From NCBI GenBank assembly GCA_012295275.1, contig CM022672.1, positions 18,907,894 to 18,971,893 of the forward strand: DNA of 64,000 bases, written 5' to 3'. Numbering within the stretch: position 1 is the first letter of the stretch; the number at the start of each line of letters is the position of its first letter. This document shows positions 1 to 13,900 of the stretch, one piece after another. Position numbers and translations under genes: made by a program. Source of the stretch: Chrysomallon squamiferum. Its lineage: Eukaryota; Mollusca; Gastropoda; Neomphalida; Peltospiridae. The notes under the pieces were generated by a model. The model saw nothing but the letters and a program-made list of their open reading frames with translations, ran no database searches and was not told the origin of the DNA.

Positions 1-2195
1 ATTTATTCATTTATAATGCATGTGAACTACTTAACACTGAAGTAGATGGCAGTGGTGAGGGTCATAAAAAATAATTAATTGTAATGCCTGATAACCGATT
101 GTAATGCTGGCGATTGTAATTAATGATAGCAGTAGTATTGATGATGCAGTCTGCTTTCATGGTTAATGTACTGTGTGATGGAGTATCAACTGAAAGAATA
201 TAGAAATGAATCATAGCTGCATATAGTATGATATACTCAGTGTTTTTAACACACTGCATTTAAGCTCTATCTTTGCCATATCATTAACTACACAGTTTCA
301 TCAACAGAATTCAAATTTAATACCTACTATGAGGTAATCTAAGCTACAAGTTTTATCTAGAAGTATTTTGATGTGTAAATATTAACCTCACAGGTCACTG
401 TTAGCAATTAACTGGATTATAAATATCAGTGAAAGGTCATAAACTGCAAACGTGATCCTTCTCTTGAACAACAGGAAAGGATTAGATGACAAGGTTTATG
501 ACTGAACAAGAACGTGCTAATGAAACAACATAAAACGTCCAGTGTTTATTTGATGTCAGACATTAAATTTTCCACGTCCAGTATAATCCAGGTGTGTCTC
601 TATTTACATACAAATTAGTAGGTCTCTGATATTGTAGCATACTTGAGAAACACTTAGTATACTAAAACAGTGCTTGAAAAATTCTTTCATGTCAAATCCA
701 AGTAATGTTTTGTGGTTATTCAGTTTTCAAACTGACTGCATCAGTGATTTCATTGCCACTAATAAAGCATTTTCTAAGAACACTCCCTTAGGCATTAAAA
801 AAAAAAAAAAAAAAAATTAAAACTATTTTGATTTCAGTTTGTAAGTTCAAATATTTTAAAAATATATTGTTAAAAATAACCCATGGAAAGTAGTTAATAA
901 ATAAATAAATGAATGTTCAAAGACAGCTCAGCGCAACATTTTTTTACAAAGACTATTAGTCTCAGTTAGGTATATTATGTTAATGTTAAATCTATTTACA
1001 ATTTAAACTAAAAAAAAACAATGGGTATGTCTCTAGAAAAAAACACATATCTGATAATATGAAAGATAAAGTACAGTGACATGCATAAGAGTTTTAAAAA
1101 ATAAAAAAAATAAAAATTAATTTACAATATGTTTTTGAAAGGATGCAGTCTCTTTTGGAATGAAGATAGTTTTAATGGCTGAGTGAACACTGAACTGACA
1201 GGATCAACCTGTCAGAACAATGACAATGGAATCTGTGGTTTAGTTTCAAGAAAAGTTAGTGTTTCTTCATTTCAGTTAAACCTTCTCATTTCAAGGCCGT
1301 ATCTCAATGATCTGACTGGGAATACGTGGATGAAAACATGAATGGTTTTATAATCTTCCAACAAGAAGATCATCCTCTTTTCTTAACAAAGAGCGTGCAG
1401 CCCTTAGACTAAAGTTTCAATGATTTCGTTGATGCGGTAGTTAGCTCACTGTGTTTTCAGACATAAATAATTTTCAGGAGACTGGAGTATCTGTATGGTG
1501 ATGTACATACAATGTATATATCACAATGACTGGATAGAAATGATTATTTTGCAAGTTTAAGGCAGAAGGGACTGGCTGGCTTTGACTGAATGGATGTGTT
1601 GGCCTGAGGCTACAATCTACAACTTGTTTGTTAAATACAGTGGTACACATGAAAAGTATGTCCAGTTCTACTAACTGAAAAAGAGTAGTCCTTTGTATTT
1701 CAGCAGATTTCCTCTCTTGATATTTGCATTATTATTAATTATAATACTGTGTAAAGCTTTACAGATTTAAAACTAACTGAGCGTCATTAAAATGTTTGTT
1801 TCTTCCTTCAAGGCAAAATAATTTTTTTCCTCACTTTCCAAACAAAATACAAAAGCCATCAATTTACTTTGAATCATAAAAAGAATCAATAAAAAAAAAC
1901 TGCCCCGATTTGGAATTCAAAGATTGTGTCATTATCATCCATTTCAAAGCATTATTTTCCAGTTACTGACACTATTTTATTACTAAATGCTAATTCTTTG
2001 AACAATGCAAAATATTGTTTCTGTAATGGCCAAGAATGAACCAGAGGATGAGTTCCTAACATGGAGTGCATGATGGAGTGAGTTAATAATTAATATCACC
2101 AAAAAGCACGTTATACGTGAAAAATCTTTATAAAACGTTAATCGCTAGTCATTAATAGTTTAAGAAAGGACTACAAAGAAGCTGCAAACACTCAC
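1..2195. other. Region downstream of the last recognisable hillarin exon
   Basis: No exon here can be tied to a protein family. The hillarin exon ending at 2196 has a good donor (GTGAGT on the minus strand) at a codon boundary. The gene must therefore continue toward position 1, but the next exon is either short and unrecognised or lies outside the window. The stretch is AT-rich, with an A run at 799-816. A minus-strand AATAAA (plus-strand TTTATT near 545-550) could be a polyadenylation signal, but nothing confirms it. Confidence 0.5.
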
Positions 2196-4088
2196 CCCAC
2201 GTGAATCTGGAGAATAAGCATCAAGATTGTGAGTCTGATCCCGAGGTCCACCCATGTAGATGCGACTTTCTGGCGACACCTGGTAGAAGGCGTTGTCCTG
2301 CTCATTGGGGTCAGCGTAGTGGACGTAATACTGACAGATGTGGGTATACGTGTCACCATCACGGGACGGGTCATTCCCGTAGATCTCAATACCGTATTCT
2401 CCCTTCTGCGGCAGATTGGCATTGACCACAACTTTGTCGTTCTGGTCGTCATCCTGGATGTACTGCTCCAGCTCGTCGTCTCTCATTCCGTTCTTACGCA
2501 GTTTGGCAAGGATGTATGCTGGCCTCGTCTTTTTGAATTCAAGTCTGACGTTTCCATCAGCACAAGCAATCACACCTTTAAAACCAGAAAAATATATTTA
2601 TAGTATTTTCATCAGTAGAACATCTGAATATCTGTCTTCGTTTTATTTTTCTTGGGATGCATTTACATTTTGATGAAATATTCTTTTCATACAGATAAAT
2701 GCCAAAAATATTTTTATTACTTAAATATTTTACATAAAAAGTATACATCAATTTAGTTAATTATTTTTATTATTATTGTTTTTGTTTTTTATTAGTTTTA
2801 AAATTACAATAGGAAAAATAATAATATTATTCTTACAATTTATTATCCTTGAGATGATTTTAAATAAGAGAATTTAATACCTAACAACACTTCACTCTTT
2901 CAAAACTGAAAACATTCTTTCCACGCAGTATAATTAGGCTACTACAACAATGAAAACATTACCTTGCGGAGGACTTACTTAAATATTTTATATAATAAGC
3001 ATACAACAATTTAGTTAATTGTTTTTATTATTTCTTATTTATTCTGTTTTTTAATTACTGTTTTAAAATTACAAAAGGAAAAAATAAGAATATTATTCTT
3101 ACAATTTATTATCCTTGAGACAATTTTAAATAAGAGAATTTAATACCTAACAACACTTCACTCTTTCAAAAACAGAACAGATTCTTTAACCATAAATCCA
3201 CAGAGTATAATTAAGCTAAAACAATGCAATACCTTGCGGAGGACTTGCTACAAGACCCATCTGATCAACAGCAACGCCAGGACCCCAGCTGCTGTCAGAG
3301 CAGTTGGGCAACGGCACGGCATCAGAAGCTGGCTGGTCTGCCAACACCTTGTACTCAGCAGACGCAGTGAAGACGTTCTTCACACCCAGCTCTCCGGTCA
3401 ACAGCTGAGCGAAGATGGTGAAGTAGTAAGGTCCTGCCCGGGGCGCTCTGAAGATGAACGTGCTGGTCTGGTTCCTTCCATGCTCCTGAAGAGAGAAATT
3501 CTTCAGCTTCTGCCCCTGGTAGGTCTCATCCCCAGAGTCGGCGAACGTGATCTTGTAGGTGAAGTTGGTCGGTTTTCCGTGGCCGAGGGTCAGCGCGATG
3601 CAGCCGTTCTTGGTGTTGACGACGCCCATGTGGTGGGAGATGAAGAACATGCCGCACTTGAAGAAGTAGGACTTGACGAGTGGGAGGTTTTCGAAGTCCT
3701 GCAGAGAGATGCTGCGTGTGAGGAGTTGCCATTCCTTCTTGTGGGCCCAGTGGCTGTAGATGAGTTGTTCTGGATCTGTCAGAAAGTAGAAGTCGTCGTA
3801 TTCGTAAACCTAGAAAAATGTAAAAAAGAAAATTCTGAAATGAATTTAAATCAATAAAATAGACAAAACAATTTTGTTATGTAATGTGTAATATCCATTC
3901 TGAACTGTTAAAAAGATATTATACAGTTCATTAGATAAAAGAAATGGTGTGAAGAATGAAAATAAAATATAGTAATATTTATGATATACTGACAGCATGG
4001 GCAACTGAAGCCATTCAAGTACATCCCCAAACACACACACAACAAAAAAAAGGAAAACGAGAGAAACAGAAATACGGTGTGTGAGAGA

Positions 4089-4133
<45 letters not shown>

Positions 4134-6511
4134 GTTGTGCATGTGCACCTGGGACTCAGCCTTTATAGATGTTATTTCACCACACAGTAATCATTTTTAC
4201 ATTTATTTCCAATAGCCTAATTTCACTGTATATATTTATGGTTAAAGAATGCTTTCTGGAAAAAAAAAGAAAAAAAAAGATCTTCAATTTTGATAGAGTG
4301 AAATGTTGTTAATACTGAATTATCTTGTTTAAATTTATTTCAAGGATCAAAAACTCTATTACTAATTAGTCTTTTTTTCTTTTTTTCTTTTGTCATTTTA
4401 GAACAATAATAATAAAATAAATGTATAAGAAATGTTATATTAAAATGTACAATAATATTATATTATCACCATCATTAGTAACAGACTATAATTATCATAT
4501 AAACAGAAGAACAAAAAAAAAATGATGTACATAACATTACCTGAAAACAGTTTTAATCATTTCATATAATCACAGTAAGGGAGATAACACTGATATAAAT
4601 GTATGCATTTAAAAAAGGAAAGGAACAAGGATAAAATTATAATAATGAGTCTGTGTGTGTGTGTGTGCATGGTTAGAGAACAGCTGCCATGTTATTTGCA
4701 TTATTTAACATGTTTATACTATTTATTTACACTTTTGTTGTAAATAATTATCTCCCTTAATCTGAATAAGTCAATAGGCTCCACAAAGAAGGTAACATTT
4801 GCCCCTTTTCGTGCAAAGATAAATTCCAAAAGCATCATTAAAAAATAATAATTAATTTGCAGATGTTCATATCTTTCACTTAGTCTGCACTGTATATCAA
4901 ATTTAGTTTTTTTTCAGTTTTATGGATTGGCTGGAAAGGAACATGGTGTGCTGGAGATTAAAATAAGGAGTCCAGAGGGAAATAATATAAAAGAAAATTG
5001 GGAAAATAGAAATAAGCTTAGAGTATTGTGACGTGTATTAAAGGCCAGTTTTTAATCCATTAGAGTATTTTTTTTTTTGTTTGTTTTTGTTTTTTTTGTT
5101 TAGAAATTCCATTTTGTTCTGTTTTGTTGTGTTGTGTGGTTTTTGGGGTTGTTTTTTGGGTTTTTAAATTATGTTTACCAAGTTTTCTGGTTTGTTCTTC
5201 TCAGAGGTGAGGTAGCGGGTGGCCCAGTGGGAGTCGACAAGGTACCAGTTGCCGTCTATGAGAATCCCGTTCCAGCTGTGGTTGTAGTCGTTTGTCTTGA
5301 ACTGATCCCCAGGACGATAGTCCAGGCCCTTGGCATACCCAGTCAGAACAGCAGAGTGGAGATCTGAGTACCTGTGAGTGAAAAACAGTGAAATATCACT
5401 TTAAAAAACAACTTTAAACATTTAGAAAAAAAAACCTGAATAAAATTTATTGCACAAGTGATTTCTGTGATCTGCATCATCATATGAATATATGAATACT
5501 TATGAGTATAAACAGATATATATTTACTCTTGGGGTGTCTGATAGACAGACAGAGGGAGAGATAGAAAATGGCTTTAAGAATGCTGAACACCATCATAAT
5601 GAAGCTTCAGATCTGAACTGGCTTCTTTATTATAAAATTACCTTCATCTCAAATTTTTTAATCATTGTACATTCACTGCCATAGATTGATTTTTTTGATT
5701 CACAAACAGTTAAACAGCTGTTACTGCAGATTTTCAAATGAAACTGGATAATGAATATTTAACCATGGAATATCAATTAATACAAGCTTTGTATGAATTC
5801 ATTTGTGTACCAACAGACAGACAGACATCTTTGATATCTTCAGATATGGAGACAAATAAACAAGATTATTTATTGTACTTGAATTTAGTTCTTTTTTTTT
5901 TTACCTGCACAGTGTTTCGAAAATGCGTGCATATGTTCCCTGTTTGTTTTTGAAAGACAACAGCACTTCTTCTGGGGAGCCTGGCTGAGCTCCGTCACGA
6001 AACTGAATAGTGTACATGTTCTTTGATGTCATCCATCGGAAAATAACTCTGTAAGAGAAATACTCAACAATTGCAACAAAACAATTTATTTGTTTCTATT
6101 TTTAAATTATTTTCTATTATTGTTTCTTTTATTTTTTTTCACCTGTTGCTTTAATTTTTTTTTTTTTTATGTATTTATGCTTTTACACATAAATACATAT
6201 GCAAGTGCATAAACAACTAACTTATTTATCATGAAGAATAATTAAATGTCACATTTTTTTTTACTGAGTGTTCAAGCATACAGAACTTACATATATATAT
6301 GTATTATTTCAAGAAAGATGTATTTTAGTTAAATATACCTCACATTATGTTGCTTTGAGAGTTTCATTACAGGTGCAACAAAATATTTTGGCATAAATGC
6401 AAGTTCTATTTTAGTGCACTTTACTCATTTGTATTTTGTTTTGTTATTTTTATTCTATTTCATTTTGCTGTTATTTTTATTAAAAATATTTTTTTTTTCT
6501 TTTATAATCTG

Positions 6512-6556
<45 letters not shown>

Positions 6557-7275
6557 AATTTTGATTGTATAGCATTTTTTTAATTGTATAGCATTTTATT
6601 TTATTACATCAATCAATATAATTCAAATTTCATAGCCAGAGTATAATGATACCCCATTTATTTGTAATAAACAGTACAAAAGCTATAAATACCTCATAAA
6701 TTATTTTTCTTTTAATAAATCTTAATAATCTATTGATTTGTGGCCATTACACAATCATTTCCAGTGACATAACATGTTAAACCAGATGTGACATATTGCT
6801 TGTAAAATCTTTACGTTTTGAATATATATACACACACATATACACAGACATATACATATAAACACCATTAGAAAATGAATGACTTAACTAACTGAACAAA
6901 TTTTCATATTAACAGTTATTAAAGATATCAAAGATATTAAAAAAGTAAAACCACTGCTTCAACACATTGACTATTGTTATTAAGTAGCAATAAGATAATA
7001 AGCATCTACACATAAGTTTATATTTATTATAGTTTCTTTATATTTATTATACGAAGGAAAACAAAATAAACATTATATATTACATGTCATTCATCATTTG
7101 TTAAAAAAAAATTCAGATATTAAATTTACTGTCAATACCATCATTGTCATTTAAAAATAATAATAAATTTCAGGAAGTAAAATTATATTGTTTATCATAT
7201 ATCAGTTATGTTATCTTTGCTACATTAACAGAGAAAAACAAAAACATTGAGTACATAACAAATGACAACTAGAAA

Positions 7276-7315
<40 letters not shown>

Positions 7316-8399
7316 AGTAATAATAATAATAACAATAATAATAACAATAATAATAATAATAATAATTTATCTTCACTGGCAAACAAAACTAAATGGGTAA
7401 AAATTATTTCGAACACTTCCAAATGATTTATTTGCTTTTGTTTTTTCTATTAAAGAGAATCAATATTTATTAACAATAAAGTATACTGACAAGTACCACG
7501 TGTTAAAAATATTAGGAAATTTCTAAATATGACTTTAAAACTTTCCTTGCTGAACACGACAACATATTATCATTTTGAAAATGTCACCAAATACAACAGA
7601 CAAAGAACCAAGTAATTGCAATGAATTTTTAATTTAAAAAAATAAAATATTTAAATAAACAAATTACCTAGCTTTCTCCAACTCAGTCTGAACGTTTTTC
7701 TGACTGTACACAAGATGCCAGATGAGGTCAGAAAAGTTATCATGGTCTTGTTGAGCAACCTGAAACATTAACAAAGACATGGCTGTAATATTTTCTATTA
7801 TCTCTGTGTATGTGGAATTGCCATTATTGAGATATCTATTTTATTTCTTTGAAAAAAAAATAGTATTAATAATAATGATAATAAATAAATAAATAAAGAA
7901 ACCTACCTGAAGAAATTTTGGTATTATTTTTATATTTATCATTAATTTTAAATTATTTAAAAGATAAAATCAGCATACAGTCATGTAAAATAACCAATTA
8001 TTTTTATTAAAAAAATAACAAAAAAAAAAAAAACATTCTACAGCTAAATATGTAGTCAGTATGTAACTAAAGGTAACTGAAAGACAGTCTCTTTTGAATA
8101 TTACATCACATGAATGATGAATCTATCACAATTAATCATTAGATGTCAGTCATTAAACATATCACAATACTGATATGACAGAAAGATATTTTTATGGGAT
8201 TAGTAGCAAGGGATGTCAAAATTTTCTGCAACTTCACATAAAAAGAAAAATATTTACAATGGACTGTGGATATATCTTTTGGGAGTAATATAATAATTAT
8301 ATACATCACCACAACAATAATGCATTTTCATTGATTCAAAATGATACCCAAGTAATGTCTGTTTTGTCATGACAACCTTAGTAATAAAAATATTTCCCT

Positions 8400-8445
<46 letters not shown>

Positions 8446-8707
8446 AAACTAAAAGAAAGGTTATTTCCATTTTTTATCAGATAAAATATGAAGCAAAAAA
8501 ATGAATGTTACATTAGAGGTAATTTTTTAGATATTAAAATGTAATTTATGAAATGAGCACCTGAATGGCGTGAATATCTATGTTGCTAAACTGCTGTACG
8601 TCACGGTAAATATCAAACTTTCTGTAGCGGGAGCGGCAGGGTGGAGGTGGGTGTGACCTCTGTTTGACATCCTGTGGCTGGAATCCAGCTGGTGCTTTGA
8701 TCTGCAT
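2196..8707 (-). CDS. Hillarin / kyphoscoliosis-peptidase (KY)-like transglutaminase-like protein, 3' incomplete
   Basis: Six coding exons join in frame on the minus strand: 8561-8707 (ATG at 8707, with an in-frame TGA four codons upstream), 7668-7759, 5905-6048, 5179-5371, 3233-3809 and 2196-2575. They encode about 511 residues, and the C-terminus is missing. All junctions are GT-AG with matching phases. Residues about 50-190 form the transglutaminase-like core. The region around NHSWNGI and WYLVDSHW supplies the expected His (about 159) and Asp (about 174). The segment that should hold the nucleophilic Cys reads KQGTYARIF and has none. Two beta-rich KY-type modules follow, in the 577-bp and 380-bp exons. 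Hillarin and KY proteins act on cytoskeleton, cytokinesis or muscle anchoring. The altered core suggests a scaffold more than an enzyme, which is inference. The first exon has 5' untranslated sequence to an acceptor at 8729, so at least one upstream exon exists. Confidence 0.88.
2719..3246. repeat. Tandem duplication of intron plus exon edge in the hillarin gene
   Basis: Two adjacent copies, 2719-2976 and 2977-3246, match over nearly their whole length. Shared blocks include the acttaaatatttta start, a ccttgaga segment and a run reading caacacttcactctttcaaa. Each copy ends with the plus-strand sequence accttgcggaggactt. In the second copy this is the 3' edge of the 577-bp coding exon and its splice donor. 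In the first copy it is a detached duplicate inside the intron. Short indels and substitutions separate the copies, so the event is not very recent. Confidence 0.88.
4091..4132. repeat. (GT)n microsatellite
   Basis: An uninterrupted GT dinucleotide run inside a hillarin intron. Confidence 0.95.
6514..6554. repeat. (TTA)n microsatellite
   Basis: A trinucleotide run in a hillarin intron. Confidence 0.95.
7272..7367. repeat. (AAAT)n-(AAT)n compound microsatellite
   Basis: A tetranucleotide AAAT tract passes into interrupted AAT/AAC repeats inside the hillarin intron upstream of the 144-bp exon. Confidence 0.93.
8403..8444. repeat. (TA)n microsatellite
   Basis: An uninterrupted TA run about 120 bp downstream, in the sense of the gene, of the first hillarin coding exon. 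Confidence 0.95.
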
Positions 8708-9600
8708 GCTGACTTGGTTTCAGGAAAACCTATAAATAACAACAACATGAAGAATATGTTAAACTGAACAAGTGAAGGTTTTATCTGTGTATATTTCTTC
8801 TAGTCAGTCCAAATTAGAGATATTTTTTTAAATTATTTAAAAAAAAAATACAAGTAGAGATTATTCTTATTATGAAATTTTTGGAAGGTTAAAACATTCA
8901 ATAATAGAGCTGTAGATAAATTGATGTCAAAACCCTTTGTAACAAAACAGAAAAAAAAATTTAAAAATTTAAATATTATTTCTACATCCATTTCACTCAG
9001 AGGTCATAAGTGGGATAAATAATGACAATGAATAATTGTAGTAATTCATTTTGGTAAAAAGGGCAAACTAGCGTTCCTGGAATTATGATCATGGTTTAAT
9101 TCTGCTGAAAATTTCGGTATTTTTTTTGTGGAAATATTAAAAGTGTTTCTCAAGTTTAATATTTTGTGAAAACTAACAATTTTCGGTGATCTGTCTTGGA
9201 GTTACATGGCAATGAAATTGGAACTGACATTTTCGTCACGAAAATGGAAAATACGACTTCATTATCAGCTAAATATGTTCACTGAGTGCCTGTCAGATGG
9301 GGATTTCCAGGCCCTGATATTCTGGATTGTCATCTAATTATAGACTTTACAAAATGACATATGAGAAATGCCGTCATTTATCAAAATCAAACTGATACAC
9401 TGAGATAAAGACAAATCAGAACACATTTAGAACAGAAGCATTACCATCTATTTCAAATAAATCTTATCCGATGTACTCATTAAGATATGTTACAAATCCC
9501 CACCACATATTTTTCACCAAGCAATTAAAACTTAGCTAATACAATCTATTATGACAAATTCTGTGAATTTTATTATTAACTGTTTCTTCTTCTTCTTCTT

Positions 9601-9731
9601 CTCCTTTTTTTGTGTGTGTGTGTGAATGTGTGTGTGTGTGTGTGTGTTGTGTGTTTTTAACATACCCAAACAAAGAATAAAGAAGTAATAAACACAGACA
9701 CACATATAAATATACATACATCTATACATAC

Positions 9732-9778
<47 letters not shown>

Positions 9779-9842
9779 TATATATATACACACACATAAA
9801 CACAAACATACACACACACACACGTGCACACACAAACATGTA
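9601..9842. repeat. Compound (TG)n / (TA)n / (CA)n microsatellite cluster
   Basis: A TG run (about 9611-9650), a TA run (about 9736-9762) and two CA-rich tracts lie together, with scattered TACA units between them. Confidence 0.92.
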
Positions 9843-10930
9843 TACATTATGTACATACATTATATACACAAACCTGTTCCAGAAAGTCTAAACTCTTTGC
9901 TATCCTAGTATAGTCTACATTTTATTATTTAGCTTTCGATCTTTATTAATTATAATTATGCCTCAGCTACATAATTCAGTGCCATCCTTGCAGATATGTA
10001 CGAAATGTAATTACAGAACTTAAATTAGGTCAGACATACTGGCAACATGCCTGAAATAATGTTTTGAAAGCTATCAGTTTTATTCAATTTTCATTATCAA
10101 TACTGCAGACAAACCACTGTTGTTAATTCAGATATTCATCATAGAGTATACAAAAAACCCAGTAAATTTAAAAATCAATCAATAAATAAAAAAATTTTAA
10201 ATGTTCATTATCAGAATATGTTTGATACTTAAAAATATATGACAGGCACTGCAGTAACACCACATAACATGATGATAACATATTGTGTTGAAAACAAATA
10301 CATAGATAGAATTACTATGTGATATTAATATCTGATAAATGACTTTTTAAAACAAAAGATAGTTGTTTCCAAAGAAAGATTAAAAAAAAAAAACTTTATT
10401 AAACATCAAAGAAAACTGAAGATTTTAAAGAAAAAAACAAAAAAAAAAACAGCAATTAAACTTTGAAAAATATCCTAAACCTCAAACATAATATTAATTT
10501 TTTTTAGAAATGATCAGAAATCACTGATGGAAAAAGATTAAGCACATTAATAATAACATTAAATGCTAATATTATGCGGCACTGTGAAGATTTAACATGC
10601 TGGTAACATCACTCAGGCACAAAAGTGTTGAAAGACTAATAACATTAAATACAAAAGTAATGTGGAAGAATTGAGATTGGCCTTGCCTATAACATAAACT
10701 GCTAAATGATTAAAGCCAGAAACTGCCAATAAACTCAGTCTATCAGAGCTGGAAGCAGGAAACGTCAGCGCTCTGACATTTACTGAAGCTATCAGTTTTG
10801 GAAGGTCACAACGACTCTCTCCCATTGACAATGGATAAATTAGAATAACAAGTTGTGATTAAATGTCATTGGTTGTGAATCATTTGTATAATAATAGATC
10901 TGTGTAAATATGTCTGGTAATGTATCAGTA

Positions 10931-10968
<38 letters not shown>
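10931..10968. repeat. (TTA)n microsatellite
   Basis: A trinucleotide TTA run in the long noncoding region upstream of the hillarin coding exons. Confidence 0.94.
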
Positions 10969-10970
<2 letters not shown>

Positions 10971-13900
10971 TTTATTTTCATTTAAATAAAGGTTTAATCA
11001 AGATAGATCGTTACAGGTGATTTTAATATAACACACACATATACAGACAAGCACAAACAAACATTTCAACTACAAGTTTCATTAAGTACAGCCCAGGCAT
11101 GCAAAACAATCAATTCCTTCTTATAAATAATACATTCTACTGAAGAATATGTTGTCAGTTATTACATAATTGTGACTGAAGTGTATTCGTTCACAGAACA
11201 CCATCCTAGAAGAATCCAGCAAAACAAATATCTCATCTGCAATGTGTCATCAGTAATTGAAATTCTTGTGCTGTTCTCATTCCACAAGGTTTTCAGTATT
11301 AATTACATCAGGATTAATTTGTATAGTATTTGTGTGTGTGTCTGTGTGTGTGTGTGTTATAACTAACAGAATGTAAGAATAACAGGATTGGATTCCAAAG
11401 GATGCAACTCAGAACATTAGTTTATGTGAATGTAATTTGGATATGATTTATGTACCAGTTATGAAAGGAGATATTTTTAGATGATGCAGGATAATCTGGA
11501 TTAGACTTGATATGATGTAACACTGTAAAATGATAAGAACCTGAATAAAAAGTGATAAAATTAGTAAAAGTTATAATGATAATAAGATTAATATGCAAAG
11601 GACTGGAGATAACCTAGTACAAATGTGACTCTAACGTGATTGCTTTACTAGCTGTGTATCTCAGATAGGATTAACTGTTAATATATGATAAGATTAGCTT
11701 AGAAAGTTTCTTATGCTATGAAGGAATTAACTGGAAAACAATTAAGCTATTACACAACTGATGTATTAGCTGGCAAAATCGAGCCTACAATATGTTTAGC
11801 TGGACAAGGAAGCAATTATGACAGGATTAGCTTTAAAAAAAAAAAAAAAGGTAATAAAATTTGCTCAGAAAGGATTGCAACTATGACAGGAATAGCTAGG
11901 ATGTGGCATTTACAGAACTACTTTCTTCAGGATGGAACCAAGCTAGGATTACTCTGCAAATATTTTAGGATTAGCTTGCAAATATTTTAAGATTAGCTGG
12001 CACAGAGTATCTGTATAGGATTAGCGCTGAAGGAATTGGTTGTTAAGCAGTGTCCATGACAACAGACAAGCCTGACATAACAGCCTGATTAGCATTCAGA
12101 TTGAATGTTTAAATGACATGTAATACCACACTTGGTCATTCCCTCACACAGTATAGCTGGTCCAGTCAATAACACTATGGTAAATCAATACTGAACAATA
12201 AATCAGTATGATGTAACAACAGCCTCAAGTTGTATCTCATTAAAAACTGTTACCAAACTGTTGCCAGTGCCTTCTTTTATAAGTTTTATATAAACGATGT
12301 TTTCATAAAAGCTACAAATAAAAAGTACTTATAAAGTTTTACCAATCTGACACATAATAAAGTAAGACAGAAACTGATTTATTTCCCATTCCTTTGTATT
12401 ACAACCCTGAATGAATGAAATAACAAAACTAAATAAATAAATAAAAATTAAGCTTTTCATTGATTGATAGTTATCAATATGTACTTCATATTTGTTTTAT
12501 ACAAACAAAGTAATGGACATTTAGTTCTCTGCTAAGGTAATATTTTGTATATAAATTATGTCTTCACAGTACTTTAACAGTTGATACTTGTCTTTTTTTT
12601 TTTTAAAACTGTGATAAAACTAAAATACCTTCTCTATAAAAGGTAAAAATAAAAAAAAAAGATTATAAAAAAAAAATAATATATGAATAGCAATCACAGT
12701 GTCAATCCACCAAAAAAATTTATTTGTGTATTAAATTTATTAATATTCTAGCCACATTTCAAACAAGCATACAGGAAGACTGACATTTTAAAACTCATTA
12801 ACTGTCATCCTCTTACTGTGTGTTTCTATTATGGGCCAGTCAAAATAACACTTGACAATTTACAATACTCGGAATTTGAGTTATGGATTCACATCCATCA
12901 CTTACATAACACACTGATGATTATTCTGATTACAATTAAATAGAACAGAGGTACATCCTGATTAAATAACACGAATGTGTAATCTTTTTCTGCCAGCACA
13001 ATAGATTAATATTACCTCGATGTCAACAGCAGTTTTTAATCAAGATATATTAATCTTTAGTAAAGATAACACCCAGTGACATATGATAAAAAACACCTAA
13101 AAACTAAATGAAAACTTTAAAATAATTTCAGTGTATGCATCTAATATTAATGGCTTACAACATACAACAGGAATTTTCAGTAAAATGCTCACATGCTTCT
13201 GGTGAAATAAGTCCTTATGAAAATAAAATTAGCCTTTCTCTTCAGCTGAGTTAAAATTTTATTACCGTCAGTGAAAAGAACCCAACTGAAATCTGCTGCT
13301 CCTTTGTAATTTGACATCCATTATCAAAACTGTAAAGTATATCTTTAAGGTAATACATTTAGAGTATCTAAGCTTTGGTGATATATACATATATATATTT
13401 CTAAGTTATTATTCTATTTGTTACTGCTGATCAGTTTTTGCTAGTAATAAAGTATAACAATAAAATAACTAGTTCATAAAGACGTAATGAAGATATGACA
13501 GTTCTGAAACAATTTATTCAGTCAGTCACATTTCTAACTTTTTCTTTTGAAATTGTGTTATGAAAAAAAAAAATTAATAAATTAATAATGGTGAAAGAAA
13601 GCATAGCCTGGAAATACACTCAAATTTATTTAGGCCATCACTATGAATCACAAAAGTATTTTAATGCTGCCATTTATCTGACAAAGAATTAGCCTTTATC
13701 CTCAAATTATCGTTACTTGATACCTTTTGACCAACAGGCACCAATATTTAGGCAGTACTGCTACTACTACAGTGACCCATGTCTTTTTACAACACTGTTC
13801 TCAACAGTCTGACTCATCTCTCTATTCAGGAAACAGTAACAAAGCTGTTTACTATAGAGAACAGATAAACTGGGTATGGATGCTCAATAACACAGATGCG

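Noticed and set aside
1441-1488. Possible short terminal hillarin exon on the minus strand (ILQSPENYLCLKTQ then stop) after a CATACAG acceptor
   Set aside because: It is in the right phase, but it is only 14 codons, has no recognisable family similarity, and such short open stretches after AG are common by chance.
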